In this document: piece after piece, positions 39,363-46,898 of the stretch | Layout of the letters: each line of letters begins with the position of its first letter | How positions within the stretch are numbered: the stretch's first letter is position 1 | Source: AC-56 sp963798705 | GTDB lineage: Bacteria > Actinomycetota > Thermoleophilia > Solirubrobacterales > 70-9 | Length of the DNA stretch: 64,000 nt | Reading direction: 5' to 3' | Assembly: GCA_963798705.1 (NCBI GenBank) | Contig: CAWCTW010000005.1 | Span: 1,984,001-2,048,000, forward strand | The notes under the pieces: model-generated | Databases searched by the model: none | Told to the model about the DNA's origin: nothing | Seen by the model: only the letters and a program-made list of their open reading frames with translations | Program-made: the position numbers and the translations under genes

Positions 39363-40407
39363 CGCCCGCCCTGGCGGAGCCAGCTGTCCGCTCGTCGTCG
39401 CGCAGACTCCTCGCGACTGTGCGCGCGAGCTCAACGAGGCGGTTTGCATAGCCCCACTCGTTGTCGTACCAGGCAAGGATCTTCACCTGAGTCCCGTCGG
39501 TGACCATGGTCGACGGGGCGTCGACGATGCCCGAGCGCGGGTCGTCCTTGAAGTCGACCGAGACCAGCGGTCGTCGCTCGAATCCGAGGATCCCCTCCAG
39601 CGTGCCCTCCGCGGCGGCTTCGAGCAGGCCGTTGATCTCCTTGACTGTCGTCGGCCGGGCCGCCTCGAACACGCAGTCCGTGAGCGAGGCGTTGAGCAGC
39701 GGCACCCGCACGGCCAGGCCGTTCAGCTTGCCCTCGAGCTCGGGGAAGATGAGGCCAATCGCGGTCGCCGATCCAGTCGTGGTGGGGATCAGCGAGGCGC
39801 TCGCAGCGCGCGCCCTGCGCAGGTCCTTGTGAGGGGCATCGATCAACGTCTGCGTGTTGGTCATGTCGTGCAGGGTCGTGATCTGCCCGTGCCGGATCCC
39901 GATTCCCTCGTGGATCACCTTCACGACCGGAGCGAGGCAGTTGGTGGTGCATGACGCCGCCGTCAACAGGTCGTGGCTCCGGGGTTCGTAGAGGTGGTCG
40001 TTGACGCCGACCACCACGTTGAGCGCGTCTTCTTTGACGGGAGCGGCGACGATGACCTTGCGCACGCCCTGACGGAAGTACGCGTCGAGCAGCTCCGGTG
40101 CGCGGAACCTGCCCGAGCATTCGAGAACGATCTCGACGCCCAGCTCGCCCCACGGCACATTCCCGGGCTCCGGATGGCTGCTGTAGCCGATCGCCCCCCC
40201 GTTGACCGTAAGCACATCGCGATCGCCGTGGACGTCCTCGGACCAGCGACCATGGATCGAGTCGAACGTCAGCAGGTGGGCGGCGGTGCCGGCATCGCCA
40301 TGCAGCTCGTTGACGTGCGTGAAGGCGAGGTCCGGCCAGCCCCAGGCGGCACGCAGGGCCAGGCGTCCCATGCGGCCGAAGCCGTTGATCCCGACGACCG
40401 CACTCAT
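39355..40407 (-). CDS. Arsenic-operon glyceraldehyde-3-phosphate dehydrogenase
   Basis: A 350-residue type I GAPDH from ATG 40407. The NAD-binding start is VVGINGFGRMGRLALRAA, the catalytic cysteine is in TAASCTTNCLAPVVKVIHE, and the phosphate-site histidine/threonine segment is HDMTNTQTLIDAPHKDLRRAR. The C-terminal WYDNEWGYANRLVELA is typical. This copy is dedicated to arsenate: using arsenate instead of phosphate it makes 1-arseno-3-phosphoglycerate for ArsJ. It overlaps arsJ by eight bases and lies 65 bases after the acr3 stop. Confidence 0.92.
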   Translation of the reverse strand: MSAVVGINGFGRMGRLALRAAWGWPDLAFTHVNELHGDAGTAAHLLTFDSIHGRWSEDVHGDRDVLTVNGGAIGYSSHPEPGNVPWGELGVEIVLECSGRFRAPELLDAYFRQGVRKVIVAAPVKEDALNVVVGVNDHLYEPRSHDLLTAASCTTNCLAPVVKVIHEGIGIRHGQITTLHDMTNTQTLIDAPHKDLRRARAASASLIPTTTGSATAIGLIFPELEGKLNGLAVRVPLLNASLTDCVFEAARPTTVKEINGLLEAAAEGTLEGILGFERRPLVSVDFKDDPRSGIVDAPSTMVTDGTQVKILAWYDNEWGYANRLVELARTVARSLRDDERTAGSARAGDG

Positions 40408-40472
40408 CGGGCGTGAGCGCTGGCCCCAACGGGGGTCTCGTTCGGGAGCCGGCCCATGCAGCTCATTTGCGC

Positions 40473-41621
40473 CTACACAGGTCGGCTGACCGGCTTGCGG
40501 ACCGGCTCGGGCACCGGCACTCGGACCGCGCGCTCGTCAGGCCACCAGCGCCGGCGCAGCCATAGCGCAACGTAGACGAGGCCGACGAGAACCGGGACCT
40601 CGATCAGCGGACCGACGACGCCTGCGAGGGCCTGCCCGGAGCTCGCGCCCCAGACGCCGACCGCGACCGCGATCGCGAGCTCGAAGTCGTTGGAGGCCAC
40701 CGTGAATGCGAGCGTCGCGGTCCGGGCATAGCCGAGGTGCATCGCGCGGCCGATTCCGAAGCCGAGGATCCACATGCCCGCGAAGTAGACGAGCAGGGGC
40801 AAGGCGATACGCGCGACCGTCAACGGCTCGGAGGTGACGTGGTCGCCCTGGATCGCGAACAGGAGCACGATCGTGAACAGGAGGCCGTACAGCGTGATCG
40901 GCGCGATCCGCGGGATCACCGTGGACTCGAACCACTCGCGACCGTGGGCCCGCAGCCCCCAGTACCGGGTGAGATAGCCGGCGGTGAGCGGGATGCCGAG
41001 GAAGATCAAGACCGTGCGGGCGACCTCCCAGATCGAGACCTCGAAGCCCTGCGTGTCGAGCCCGAGCAGGTTCGGCAGCGCGTTGAGGTAGAACCACCCG
41101 AGCAGGGCGTACGCCACAACCTGGAAGATCGCGTTGAAGACGACGAGGACGGCCGCGCGATCCCGGTCTCCACCTGCGAGGTCGTTCCAGACCAGCACCA
41201 TCGCGATGCAGCGCGCCAGGCCGACGACGATGACCCCGGTCCGGTAGGCGGGCTCATCGGCCAGGAAGATCCAGGCGAGCGCGAACATCAGCGCCGGCCC
41301 GACGACCCACGACAGGAACAGGGAGACGCCGAACATCCGCCCGTCGCCGCGGGTGCGGCCGAGATCCTCGTAGCGAACCTTGGTGAGGACCGGATACATC
41401 ATCAGCAGCAGCCCGAGCGCGATCGGGAGGCTGACGCTTCCCACCTTCAGGGTGTCGAGGAAGTCGTTCAGCCCCGTCACGAGCGAGCCGAGGGCGAGGC
41501 CGGCAGCCATCCCGAGCGCGATCCACACCGGCAGGAAGCGATCGAGCGTCGACAGCCGCCGGACCACGCCGGCCTCAACAGGATCGTTGGCGAGCTCGTA
41601 TCCGCTCGCGGGGTCAGCCAT
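40473..41621 (-). CDS. acr3: ACR3-family arsenite efflux permease
   Basis: A 382-residue ten-helix BART-superfamily transporter from ATG 41621. It exports As(III) with the membrane potential. The conserved catalytic Cys is in GLARCIAMVLVWNDLAGGD, and the later FTVASNDFELAIAVAVGVWG with the conserved NDFELAIAV motif confirms ACR3. Short cytoplasmic tails, the N-terminal with no signal peptide, are normal. The start overlaps the end of arsC by eight bases, so reduction of arsenate and export of the arsenite made are coupled. Confidence 0.95.
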   Translation of the reverse strand: MADPASGYELANDPVEAGVVRRLSTLDRFLPVWIALGMAAGLALGSLVTGLNDFLDTLKVGSVSLPIALGLLLMMYPVLTKVRYEDLGRTRGDGRMFGVSLFLSWVVGPALMFALAWIFLADEPAYRTGVIVVGLARCIAMVLVWNDLAGGDRDRAAVLVVFNAIFQVVAYALLGWFYLNALPNLLGLDTQGFEVSIWEVARTVLIFLGIPLTAGYLTRYWGLRAHGREWFESTVIPRIAPITLYGLLFTIVLLFAIQGDHVTSEPLTVARIALPLLVYFAGMWILGFGIGRAMHLGYARTATLAFTVASNDFELAIAVAVGVWGASSGQALAGVVGPLIEVPVLVGLVYVALWLRRRWWPDERAVRVPVPEPVRKPVSRPV

Positions 41622-42246
41622 CCGGGAGCAGCTCACCGAGCAGCGCCCGGACATGTTGATCGATCCCGTCGCGGATCCTCCGTACGGTCTCCAGGTCCTT
41701 GCCCGCCGGATCCTCCAGGTCCCAGTCCTCGTAGTGCTTGCCCGGGTAGATGGGGCAGGCGTCGCCGCAGCCCATCGTGACCACGGCATCTGCCGCCTTC
41801 ACGACCTCATCGGTCAGCGGCTTCGGGAACTCCTTGCTGACGTCGACTCCGACCTCCTCCATCGCCGTGACGACGGCGGGGTTGAGCTGCTCCGCTGGGT
41901 CGGAGCCCGCGGACCGAACGTGGAGCCTGCCATCGGCCAGCTGATCGAGGAGGCCGGCAGCCATTTGGCTGCGTCCCGCGTTCTGGACGCAGACGAACAG
42001 GACCTCGGGTACCTCCTTCGTCACCTTCCCCTCGGACTGGGCGAGCGCCCGCAGTCGCTCGCGGGCGAAGCGGTGCACCAACAGCGGCACGTAGTTGTGA
42101 AACCGCGCTCCAGAGAGCCGCTCGAGTGAGTCATCGACCCAGCGGTCGACCGTCTCCGACGAGAAGACCCCCGCGAATTCCTCCTTGAGGCTCGCGATTC
42201 CGGCATCGACATGGGCGCGCGCCGCAGCATCGAGTTGAAGATCCAC
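41614..42246 (-). CDS. arsC: Arsenate reductase, LMW-PTP type, with N-terminal three-helix domain
   Basis: A 210-residue protein starting at GTG 42246 behind the ribosome site AAGGAGG. Residues 1-72 form an extra helical domain of the three-helix-bundle type seen before some actinobacterial arsenate reductases (VDRWVDDSLERLSGARFHNYVPLLVHRFARERLRAL). The catalytic domain starts about residue 80, with the P-loop FVCVQNAGRSQMAAG (Cys86) and later Cys residues in MGCGDACPIYPG for disulfide relay; DWDLEDPAG carries the acid. It should reduce arsenate with thioredoxin or mycothiol/mycoredoxin; which one is not evident. Confidence 0.93.
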   Translation of the reverse strand: MDLQLDAAARAHVDAGIASLKEEFAGVFSSETVDRWVDDSLERLSGARFHNYVPLLVHRFARERLRALAQSEGKVTKEVPEVLFVCVQNAGRSQMAAGLLDQLADGRLHVRSAGSDPAEQLNPAVVTAMEEVGVDVSKEFPKPLTDEVVKAADAVVTMGCGDACPIYPGKHYEDWDLEDPAGKDLETVRRIRDGIDQHVRALLGELLPDG

Positions 42247-42284
42247 CGAGCACCTCCTTAGACAAGCGTTGCATCGACGGTAGC

Positions 42285-42294
42285 CAATTGAATT
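42285..42294. promoter_or_regulatory. AT-rich word CAATTGAATT upstream of arsC
   Basis: An exact copy of the 10-mer found upstream of arsR, here 39 bases before the arsC start, followed by GAGAAG on the plus strand. Likely part of an ArsR operator, implying both arsenic operons answer to the same repressor. Confidence 0.5.
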
Positions 42295-42459
42295 GAGAAG
42301 TGCAAATAGATGGGCGTCGATCTGGAGCCCGGCCGTGGGATCCCGTCCAGGGCCCTGCTCAGGCCCGGGTCGTGGCGCGGTGAGGGGGAAGGGCGGGGCG
42401 TAGCGGAGGCCCGCACACGAACCTAGACGCCCTCGCCCACAGGCGGTGCGAGGAAGGTC

Positions 42460-43252
42460 CTAGACCCCGGCGCCCTGCGCGCCGCGGCCCTCGCCGCCCG
42501 CGAACCGCGTCGCGCCGCGAATGCCCGTCGCGATCGACCCGCGGCCCACCTCGTCCTCGAGCGCGAGGCCGTCCGCGAGCGAGAGGCCCGCACCCTCGAT
42601 CGCCGCCCGCCTGTCCGAGAGCATCGTGGTCTGCGGGAAGCGCGCCAGACCCTCGGCCATCTCGAGCGCGCGCTCCAGATGGCCGCCGTCGGGGACGATC
42701 TCGTTGACCAGCCCCCATTCCCGGGCCTCTCCGGCGCCGAGGACGCGGCCGGTGAGGATCATCTCGAGCGCTCTGCCCATGCCCACCACGAGCGGCAGTC
42801 GCTGCGTGCCTCCGTCGATCAACGGCACCCCGAATCGCCGCTCGGTGAACCCCAGCCGGGCACCCCGCGTGGCGATGCGAAGGTCGCACCAAAGCGCCAG
42901 CTCCAGCCCACCGGCAAGGCACCAGCCCGAGATGGCAGCGATGGTGGGCTTCGACGGAGTGAGCCTGGTGAACCCCATTGGGCCTTCGGTGCGCGAGGTG
43001 ACCGACTCGATCGCCTCGCGCGGCACGTCCGGTCCCGCCGCCGCGATCGCCTTCAGGTCGGCGCCGGCGCAGAACGCCTCGGGGCCCTCGCCGGTGAGCG
43101 ACCAGCGCTCGCGCCTCCTCGTCCGCCTCGAAGGCCCGGAAGCCCTCGAGCAGCAGCGACGCCGTCTCGGGGTCCACGGCGTTGCGCCGCTCCGGGCGGT
43201 GGATCGTCAGCACGGCAGCGGCGCCCGTGCGCTCGTAGCGGACCTTGGGCAT
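42460..43252 (-). pseudogene. Enoyl-CoA hydratase with a frame disruption
   Basis: From ATG 43252 the frame reads a good crotonase N-terminus (VRYERTGAAAVLTIHRPERRNAVDPETASLLLEG) to about residue 50. It then loses sense at 43099-43101, where one extra base shifts it. The other frame continues with GEGPEAFCAGADLKAI and AAISGWCLAGGLELALWCDLRIATRGARLGF to a stop at 42460, giving a full-length protein of about 263 residues if joined. The shift falls before the oxyanion-hole strands. Either it is a recent pseudogene or a one-base sequence error. Nothing else is decayed, so error or very recent mutation is likely. Confidence 0.75.
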
Positions 43253-43266
43253 GCCGCGCGGCGGCT

Positions 43267-43536
43267 CTAGTCGGCCGCCGGCGGCCGCAACCGCTCGATC
43301 TCGGAGCGCCGTCGCTCCTTGCGGCTCTCGAGCCGGCCCTGGATCAGGGAGAGAACCGTGACCAGCACGGCGAAGAAGATGATGCAGCCGAAGCCCCAGT
43401 ACGTGACCACCTTGTCGTCGGTGGGTCCCCAGAGCCCGACGCCGTCGGCGGCGAACGCCCCCGGCGCGACCGCGCCCAGCATGACCATGGCGGCTGCGGC
43501 GAAAGCGATCAGACGGGCTCCGCGGGCGCGATTCAC
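43267..43536 (-). CDS. Small membrane protein with signal-like N-terminus
   Basis: An 89-residue protein from GTG 43536. A first hydrophobic stretch ends AAAAMVMLGAVAPGAFA, possibly a cleaved signal or first anchor, and a second membrane helix is WGFGCIIFFAVLVTVLSLIQG. The tail is basic (RLESRKERRRSEIERLRPP), so it should lie inside. The length and two hydrophobic segments recall small respiration- or wall-linked proteins, but no family is recognised. It is divergent from a second small membrane gene 85 bases away. Confidence 0.65.
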   Translation of the reverse strand: MNRARGARLIAFAAAAMVMLGAVAPGAFAADGVGLWGPTDDKVVTYWGFGCIIFFAVLVTVLSLIQGRLESRKERRRSEIERLRPPAAD

Positions 43537-43620
43537 GGCCAAAACTCTACCCGAGGCGCTCGATAAGGAAATTCTGCCCTGGGCTTTAACAAGCGAATAG
43601 GCCGTCCGCGTACCGTCACG

Positions 43621-43866
43621 GTGCGGATGGCCAAGAACCCCAAGCTCATCCCCGTGGCCATCGTGCTGGGACTCGCCCTGCTGGCGATCGCGACCATCTA
43701 CTGGGTTGAGCCCGCCGGCTCGCTGCCCTCGTTCTTCCCGGGCCACCAGGCGGGGGCCAACGATCATCACTTCAAGCACGGCCTCCTCGCCGCGGTCCTG
43801 GCCCTGGGCTGCTTCGTGTTCGCCTGGTTTCAGTCCGGCCACTCGCGCGCTCGCGCTTCGGCCTAA
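43621..43866 (+). CDS. Small two-helix membrane protein
   Basis: An 81-residue protein from GTG 43621 (ATG 43627 also fits). Helices are LIPVAIVLGLALLAIATIYWV and GLLAAVLALGCFVFAWF, linked by a His-rich loop (GHQAGANDHHFKHG). It lies 11 bases before the first undecaprenyl-diphosphatase gene and is probably co-transcribed with it. The loop histidines could bind a metal, but this is speculation. Function unknown. Confidence 0.7.
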   Translation: MRMAKNPKLIPVAIVLGLALLAIATIYWVEPAGSLPSFFPGHQAGANDHHFKHGLLAAVLALGCFVFAWFQSGHSRARASA

Positions 43867-43877
43867 CAGCGTCGTCC

Positions 43878-44747
43878 GTGCATCCGCTCTCCTACTTCCA
43901 GGGCGCCGTCCTGGGACTGATCCAGGGAGTGGCGGAGCCGTTCCCGATCTCGAGCCTCGGGCACGCCGTGATCCTGCCACGACTGTTCGGCTGGGACATC
44001 CACCAGAACGACGACTACTTCCTCGCCTTCCTGGTGGCGACCCACGTGGCCACGGCTCTCGTGCTGCTCGCGATCTTCCGGCGGGACTGGGCGCGGATAC
44101 TCCGCGGCCTGGGCCGGTCGCTGCGCGCCCGCGAGATCGCGCCCGGGGACACCGACGCGCGGCTTGGATGGCTCCTCGTCGTGGGCACGATCCCGGCCGG
44201 GGTGCTGGGACTCGCGCTCGAGCATCCCCTGCGGACGCTGTTCGCCTCCGCCGCGGCCGCCGCGGCCTTCCTGATCGCAAACGGCGTTCTGCTGCTGGCC
44301 TTCGAGCGCCTGCGGCGCCGTCCGCCCCGGCCGGGGGACTACCGGGGCGATTCCGACGCTCGGATCGCGAAGCTCACCTGGCGCCAGGCGATCGGCATCG
44401 GGACCGCCCAGGCGGCGGCGCTGATCCCCGGCATCTCCCGGTCCGGCATCACCATGGGCGGGGGCCTGCTGTTCGGCCTCTCCAACGAGGACGCGGCCCG
44501 CTACGCGTTCCTCCTCGCCACGCCGATCATCGGGGCGGCCGGCGTGCTCAAGCTGCCGGACCTGCTCGGCTCGGCGGGGGACGGGGTGCGCGGCCCGGCG
44601 CTCGTGGGGGCGCTGTGCGCGGCGCTCACCACCTATCTGGCGGTCAAGTTCCTGCTCAGGTTCTTCGAGACCAACCGGCTCACCCCGTTCGGCATCTACT
44701 GCATCGCGATGGGGCTCGCCTCCACCGTGATCTTCGCGTTCGGCTGA
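43878..44747 (+). CDS. uppP: Undecaprenyl-diphosphate phosphatase (divergent copy)
   Basis: A 289-residue BacA-family enzyme that recycles undecaprenyl diphosphate to the carrier lipid for peptidoglycan. The second active-site block IPGISRSGITMGGGLLFGLSNEDAARYAF is intact. The first block reads GLIQGVAEPFPISSLGHA instead of the usual GLTEFLPISSSGH. The conserved Glu is kept; Pro and Leu replace Phe-Leu and Ser-Ser neighbours. Eight or so membrane helices. The start is GTG 43878. It is the first of two adjacent copies, 46 bases before the second. Confidence 0.9.
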   Translation: MHPLSYFQGAVLGLIQGVAEPFPISSLGHAVILPRLFGWDIHQNDDYFLAFLVATHVATALVLLAIFRRDWARILRGLGRSLRAREIAPGDTDARLGWLLVVGTIPAGVLGLALEHPLRTLFASAAAAAAFLIANGVLLLAFERLRRRPPRPGDYRGDSDARIAKLTWRQAIGIGTAQAAALIPGISRSGITMGGGLLFGLSNEDAARYAFLLATPIIGAAGVLKLPDLLGSAGDGVRGPALVGALCAALTTYLAVKFLLRFFETNRLTPFGIYCIAMGLASTVIFAFG

Positions 44748-44793
44748 TCGCCTCGGTTGCGCGGAGCCCGCAGCAACTACGATCCGCCGCCGC

Positions 44794-45636
44794 ATGTCCG
44801 TCCTCGAGGCACTGCTGCTCGGGATCGTCCAGGGGCTGACTGAGTTCCTGCCGATCTCATCCTCCGGGCACCTGATCCTGGTGCCATGGATGCAGCAGTA
44901 CGGCTTCCTCGAGCACCACGAGTCGTTCAACAAGACCTTCGACGTGGCCCTCCACGCCGGCACCCTGATCGCGGTGCTCAGCTACTTCCGGGTCGAGATC
45001 GCAAGGCTCCTTCGGGGCCTGTGGCGCTCGCTGCGAGCTCGCTCGGTGACGGGCACCGACCAGCGGCTGGCCTGGGCGGTCGTCGTCGGCACGATCCCCG
45101 CGGTGATCGCGGGCGGGCTGGGAGAGAGCTTCATCGAGGACCGCCTGGGCGAGCCCTGGCAGATCGCGGTCGGGCTCATCGCCTTCGGGCTGCTGCTCGG
45201 TTACGCCGACCGCCGCGACGAGCGGGAGACGCTGGACGAGGTGGGGTCGCGCCAGGGCCTCTACATCGGCCTGGCGCAGGTGCTGGCGCTGGCGCCGGGC
45301 GTCTCGCGCTCGGGAGTGACGATCACCGCCGGGCGCTTCCTTGGGCTGGACCGTGACTCGGCCGCGCGCTTCTCGTTCCTGCTGCTCGCCCCGGTGACGG
45401 CCGGCGCGGTCGTGTTCAAGGGCTACAAGGCCGTTTCCGAGGGGCTGCCCGACGGGGTCGCCGGGCCGATGATCGTGGGGACGATCGCGGCGGCTGTCTC
45501 GGGATACCTGGCGATCGCGGGGCTCCTCGCGCTGGTCAGGCACCACAGCTACGACATCTTCGTCGTCTATCGCGTGCTCGTCGGGGTCACGGTGCTGCTC
45601 CTGATCGCGAGCGGGGCGCTGAGCGCGACGTTCTGA
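44794..45636 (+). CDS. uppP: Undecaprenyl-diphosphate phosphatase (canonical copy)
   Basis: A 280-residue BacA-family enzyme with both signature blocks in standard form: GIVQGLTEFLPISSSGHLILVPW and APGVSRSGVTITAGRFLGLDRDSAARFSF. It starts at ATG 44794. As a tandem paralogue of the divergent copy it suggests gene duplication, perhaps with division of labour in lipid-carrier recycling, or bacitracin tolerance through dosage. Strong hairpins follow its stop. Confidence 0.95.
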   Translation: MSVLEALLLGIVQGLTEFLPISSSGHLILVPWMQQYGFLEHHESFNKTFDVALHAGTLIAVLSYFRVEIARLLRGLWRSLRARSVTGTDQRLAWAVVVGTIPAVIAGGLGESFIEDRLGEPWQIAVGLIAFGLLLGYADRRDERETLDEVGSRQGLYIGLAQVLALAPGVSRSGVTITAGRFLGLDRDSAARFSFLLLAPVTAGAVVFKGYKAVSEGLPDGVAGPMIVGTIAAAVSGYLAIAGLLALVRHHSYDIFVVYRVLVGVTVLLLIASGALSATF

Positions 45637-45655
45637 GACCTCGTGGGTGGGCCTC

Positions 45656-45736
45656 GGGCCCGGGGCGCGCCTCAGCGCACCCCGGGACCCAAGAACGATG
45701 GCGCGCGACCCGGGGCAGGGAGTGAGGTCGCGCGCC
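45656..45736. terminator. Two strong tandem hairpins after uppP
   Basis: The first (45656-45690) pairs GGG-CCCGGGG-GCGC with its complement across a CTCA loop, about 14 pairs with one bulge and one mismatch. The second pairs GGCGCGCGACC (45700-45710) with GGTCGCGCGCC (45726-45736), 11 perfect pairs and a 15-base loop. No T-run follows either, so they may terminate transcription only partly or protect the mRNA 3' end. They sit between uppP and the regulator gene. Confidence 0.5.
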
Positions 45737-45874
45737 GCACGAGAGAGGACTTCTCGCGCCCGGCAGTCTCGCCGGGGGCGACTCGCGGGCGGTGAAGATT
45801 CGAGGACCGAGTTGTGAAACTTCTGTGAATCGGCATCGTGGCGCCGCCCTTCGCCATTACCATGGCCGTGGCTC

Positions 45875-46696
45875 GTGAGCGCCAAGACCGCCACACTGCG
45901 AGTAGCCGTCCTGGACGACGACTCGGGATTCGTCCACGTGCTGGCCAAGCGCCTGGAGGGCGCGGGGGCGCAGTACCGGATCCTCTCCGGGCCGGTGCCC
46001 GCCGAGGAGCTCGCGGCCATGCAGCTGAACGCCCTCGTCGTCGAGCCGGCGCTGCTGGGACCGCTCGCCTGGGACTTCATCGAGCGCGTCTGCGGGATGC
46101 TCCCCGACCTCGGCGTGATCGTCTGCACGCAGGGCGCCACGGTCGCCCAGCGGGTTCGCGGCCTGCGCCTGGGCGCCGACGACTGGGTCGCCAAGCCGTG
46201 CCACCCGGAGGAGGTCATGGCGCGGATCGAATCCGTCGTGCGGCGCCACCGGCGGGGCCGGGTGCGCGAGGACTCCGGGCCGCTGACCGCCGGCGAGCTC
46301 GAGATCAGGCCCGATCGGTTCCAGGTCTACGTCTCAGGGGAGAGCCTCGACCTCACCCGCCGTGAGTTCGAGCTGCTCCAGGTGCTGGCCGATCACGCGG
46401 GCAAGGTGCTGGAGCGCGACGAGATCTATCGCCGCGTCTGGGGCTACGCGATGATCCACGGGGACCGCTCGGTTGACGTGTTCGTGCGCAAGCTCCGCTC
46501 GAAGCTCCAGCGGCGCTCGCCGGGCTGGGAGTACATCCACACCCACTTCGGGATCGGGTACCGCTTCGATTCGAAACCGCTCGCCCCGGAAGCCGGAGAG
46601 CCCACGGTGGGCACCGATCCCGTCATCGAGCCGGCGGAGGTCGGCGACGACGTGACCGCCTCGGCCGCAGCCGCGCCCAAGCCCGCCCGCAGCTAA
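45875..46696 (+). CDS. OmpR/PhoB-family response regulator with an atypical receiver
   Basis: A 273-residue regulator from GTG 45875. The receiver domain (about 8-125) keeps the acidic residues in VAVLDDDSGF and Lys107 in WVAKPCHPEEV. The phospho-acceptor position reads Glu57 (ALVVEPALLG) instead of Asp, so it cannot be phosphorylated normally and may be constitutively active or regulated otherwise. The winged-helix DNA-binding domain (about 135-235) is canonical: LDLTRREFELLQVLADHAGKVLERDEIYRRVWG and DRSVDVFVRKLRSKLQ. A 40-residue acidic/Ala tail follows. It precedes pstS directly, pointing to phosphate control (PhoP/PhoB-like). No kinase gene is adjacent. Confidence 0.88.
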   Translation: MSAKTATLRVAVLDDDSGFVHVLAKRLEGAGAQYRILSGPVPAEELAAMQLNALVVEPALLGPLAWDFIERVCGMLPDLGVIVCTQGATVAQRVRGLRLGADDWVAKPCHPEEVMARIESVVRRHRRGRVREDSGPLTAGELEIRPDRFQVYVSGESLDLTRREFELLQVLADHAGKVLERDEIYRRVWGYAMIHGDRSVDVFVRKLRSKLQRRSPGWEYIHTHFGIGYRFDSKPLAPEAGEPTVGTDPVIEPAEVGDDVTASAAAAPKPARS

Positions 46697-46798
46697 TCGA
46701 CTCGCTGCGGGGCCGCTGACTGCTGCGCAGCCCGGGCGGGTCGCCGCACGGCGCGAGCTCGGGCGGGAGAAACGTTGCGCCTGCCCGCAAATTCCGGG

Positions 46799-46842
46799 GT
46801 TTCACCACTTGTTCACAGGTCGGCCACCGGCGGGTAACAGCG
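46799..46842 (+). promoter_or_regulatory. PHO-box-like 11-bp direct repeats upstream of pstS
   Basis: Units of 11 bases in phase: GTTTCACCACT, TGTTCACAGGT, CGGCCACCGGC and GGGTAACAGCG. The first two carry the TTCAC core of the actinobacterial PhoP box at exactly 11-base spacing; the later two are weaker. They lie about 57-100 bases before the pstS start, where PhoP would activate the pst operon under phosphate limitation. Confidence 0.55.
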
Positions 46843-46898
46843 GGCTCCGGCGCCCCTGGGACCCTGCCCGCGATAACCGATCAAGGAGACCCAGCCAA

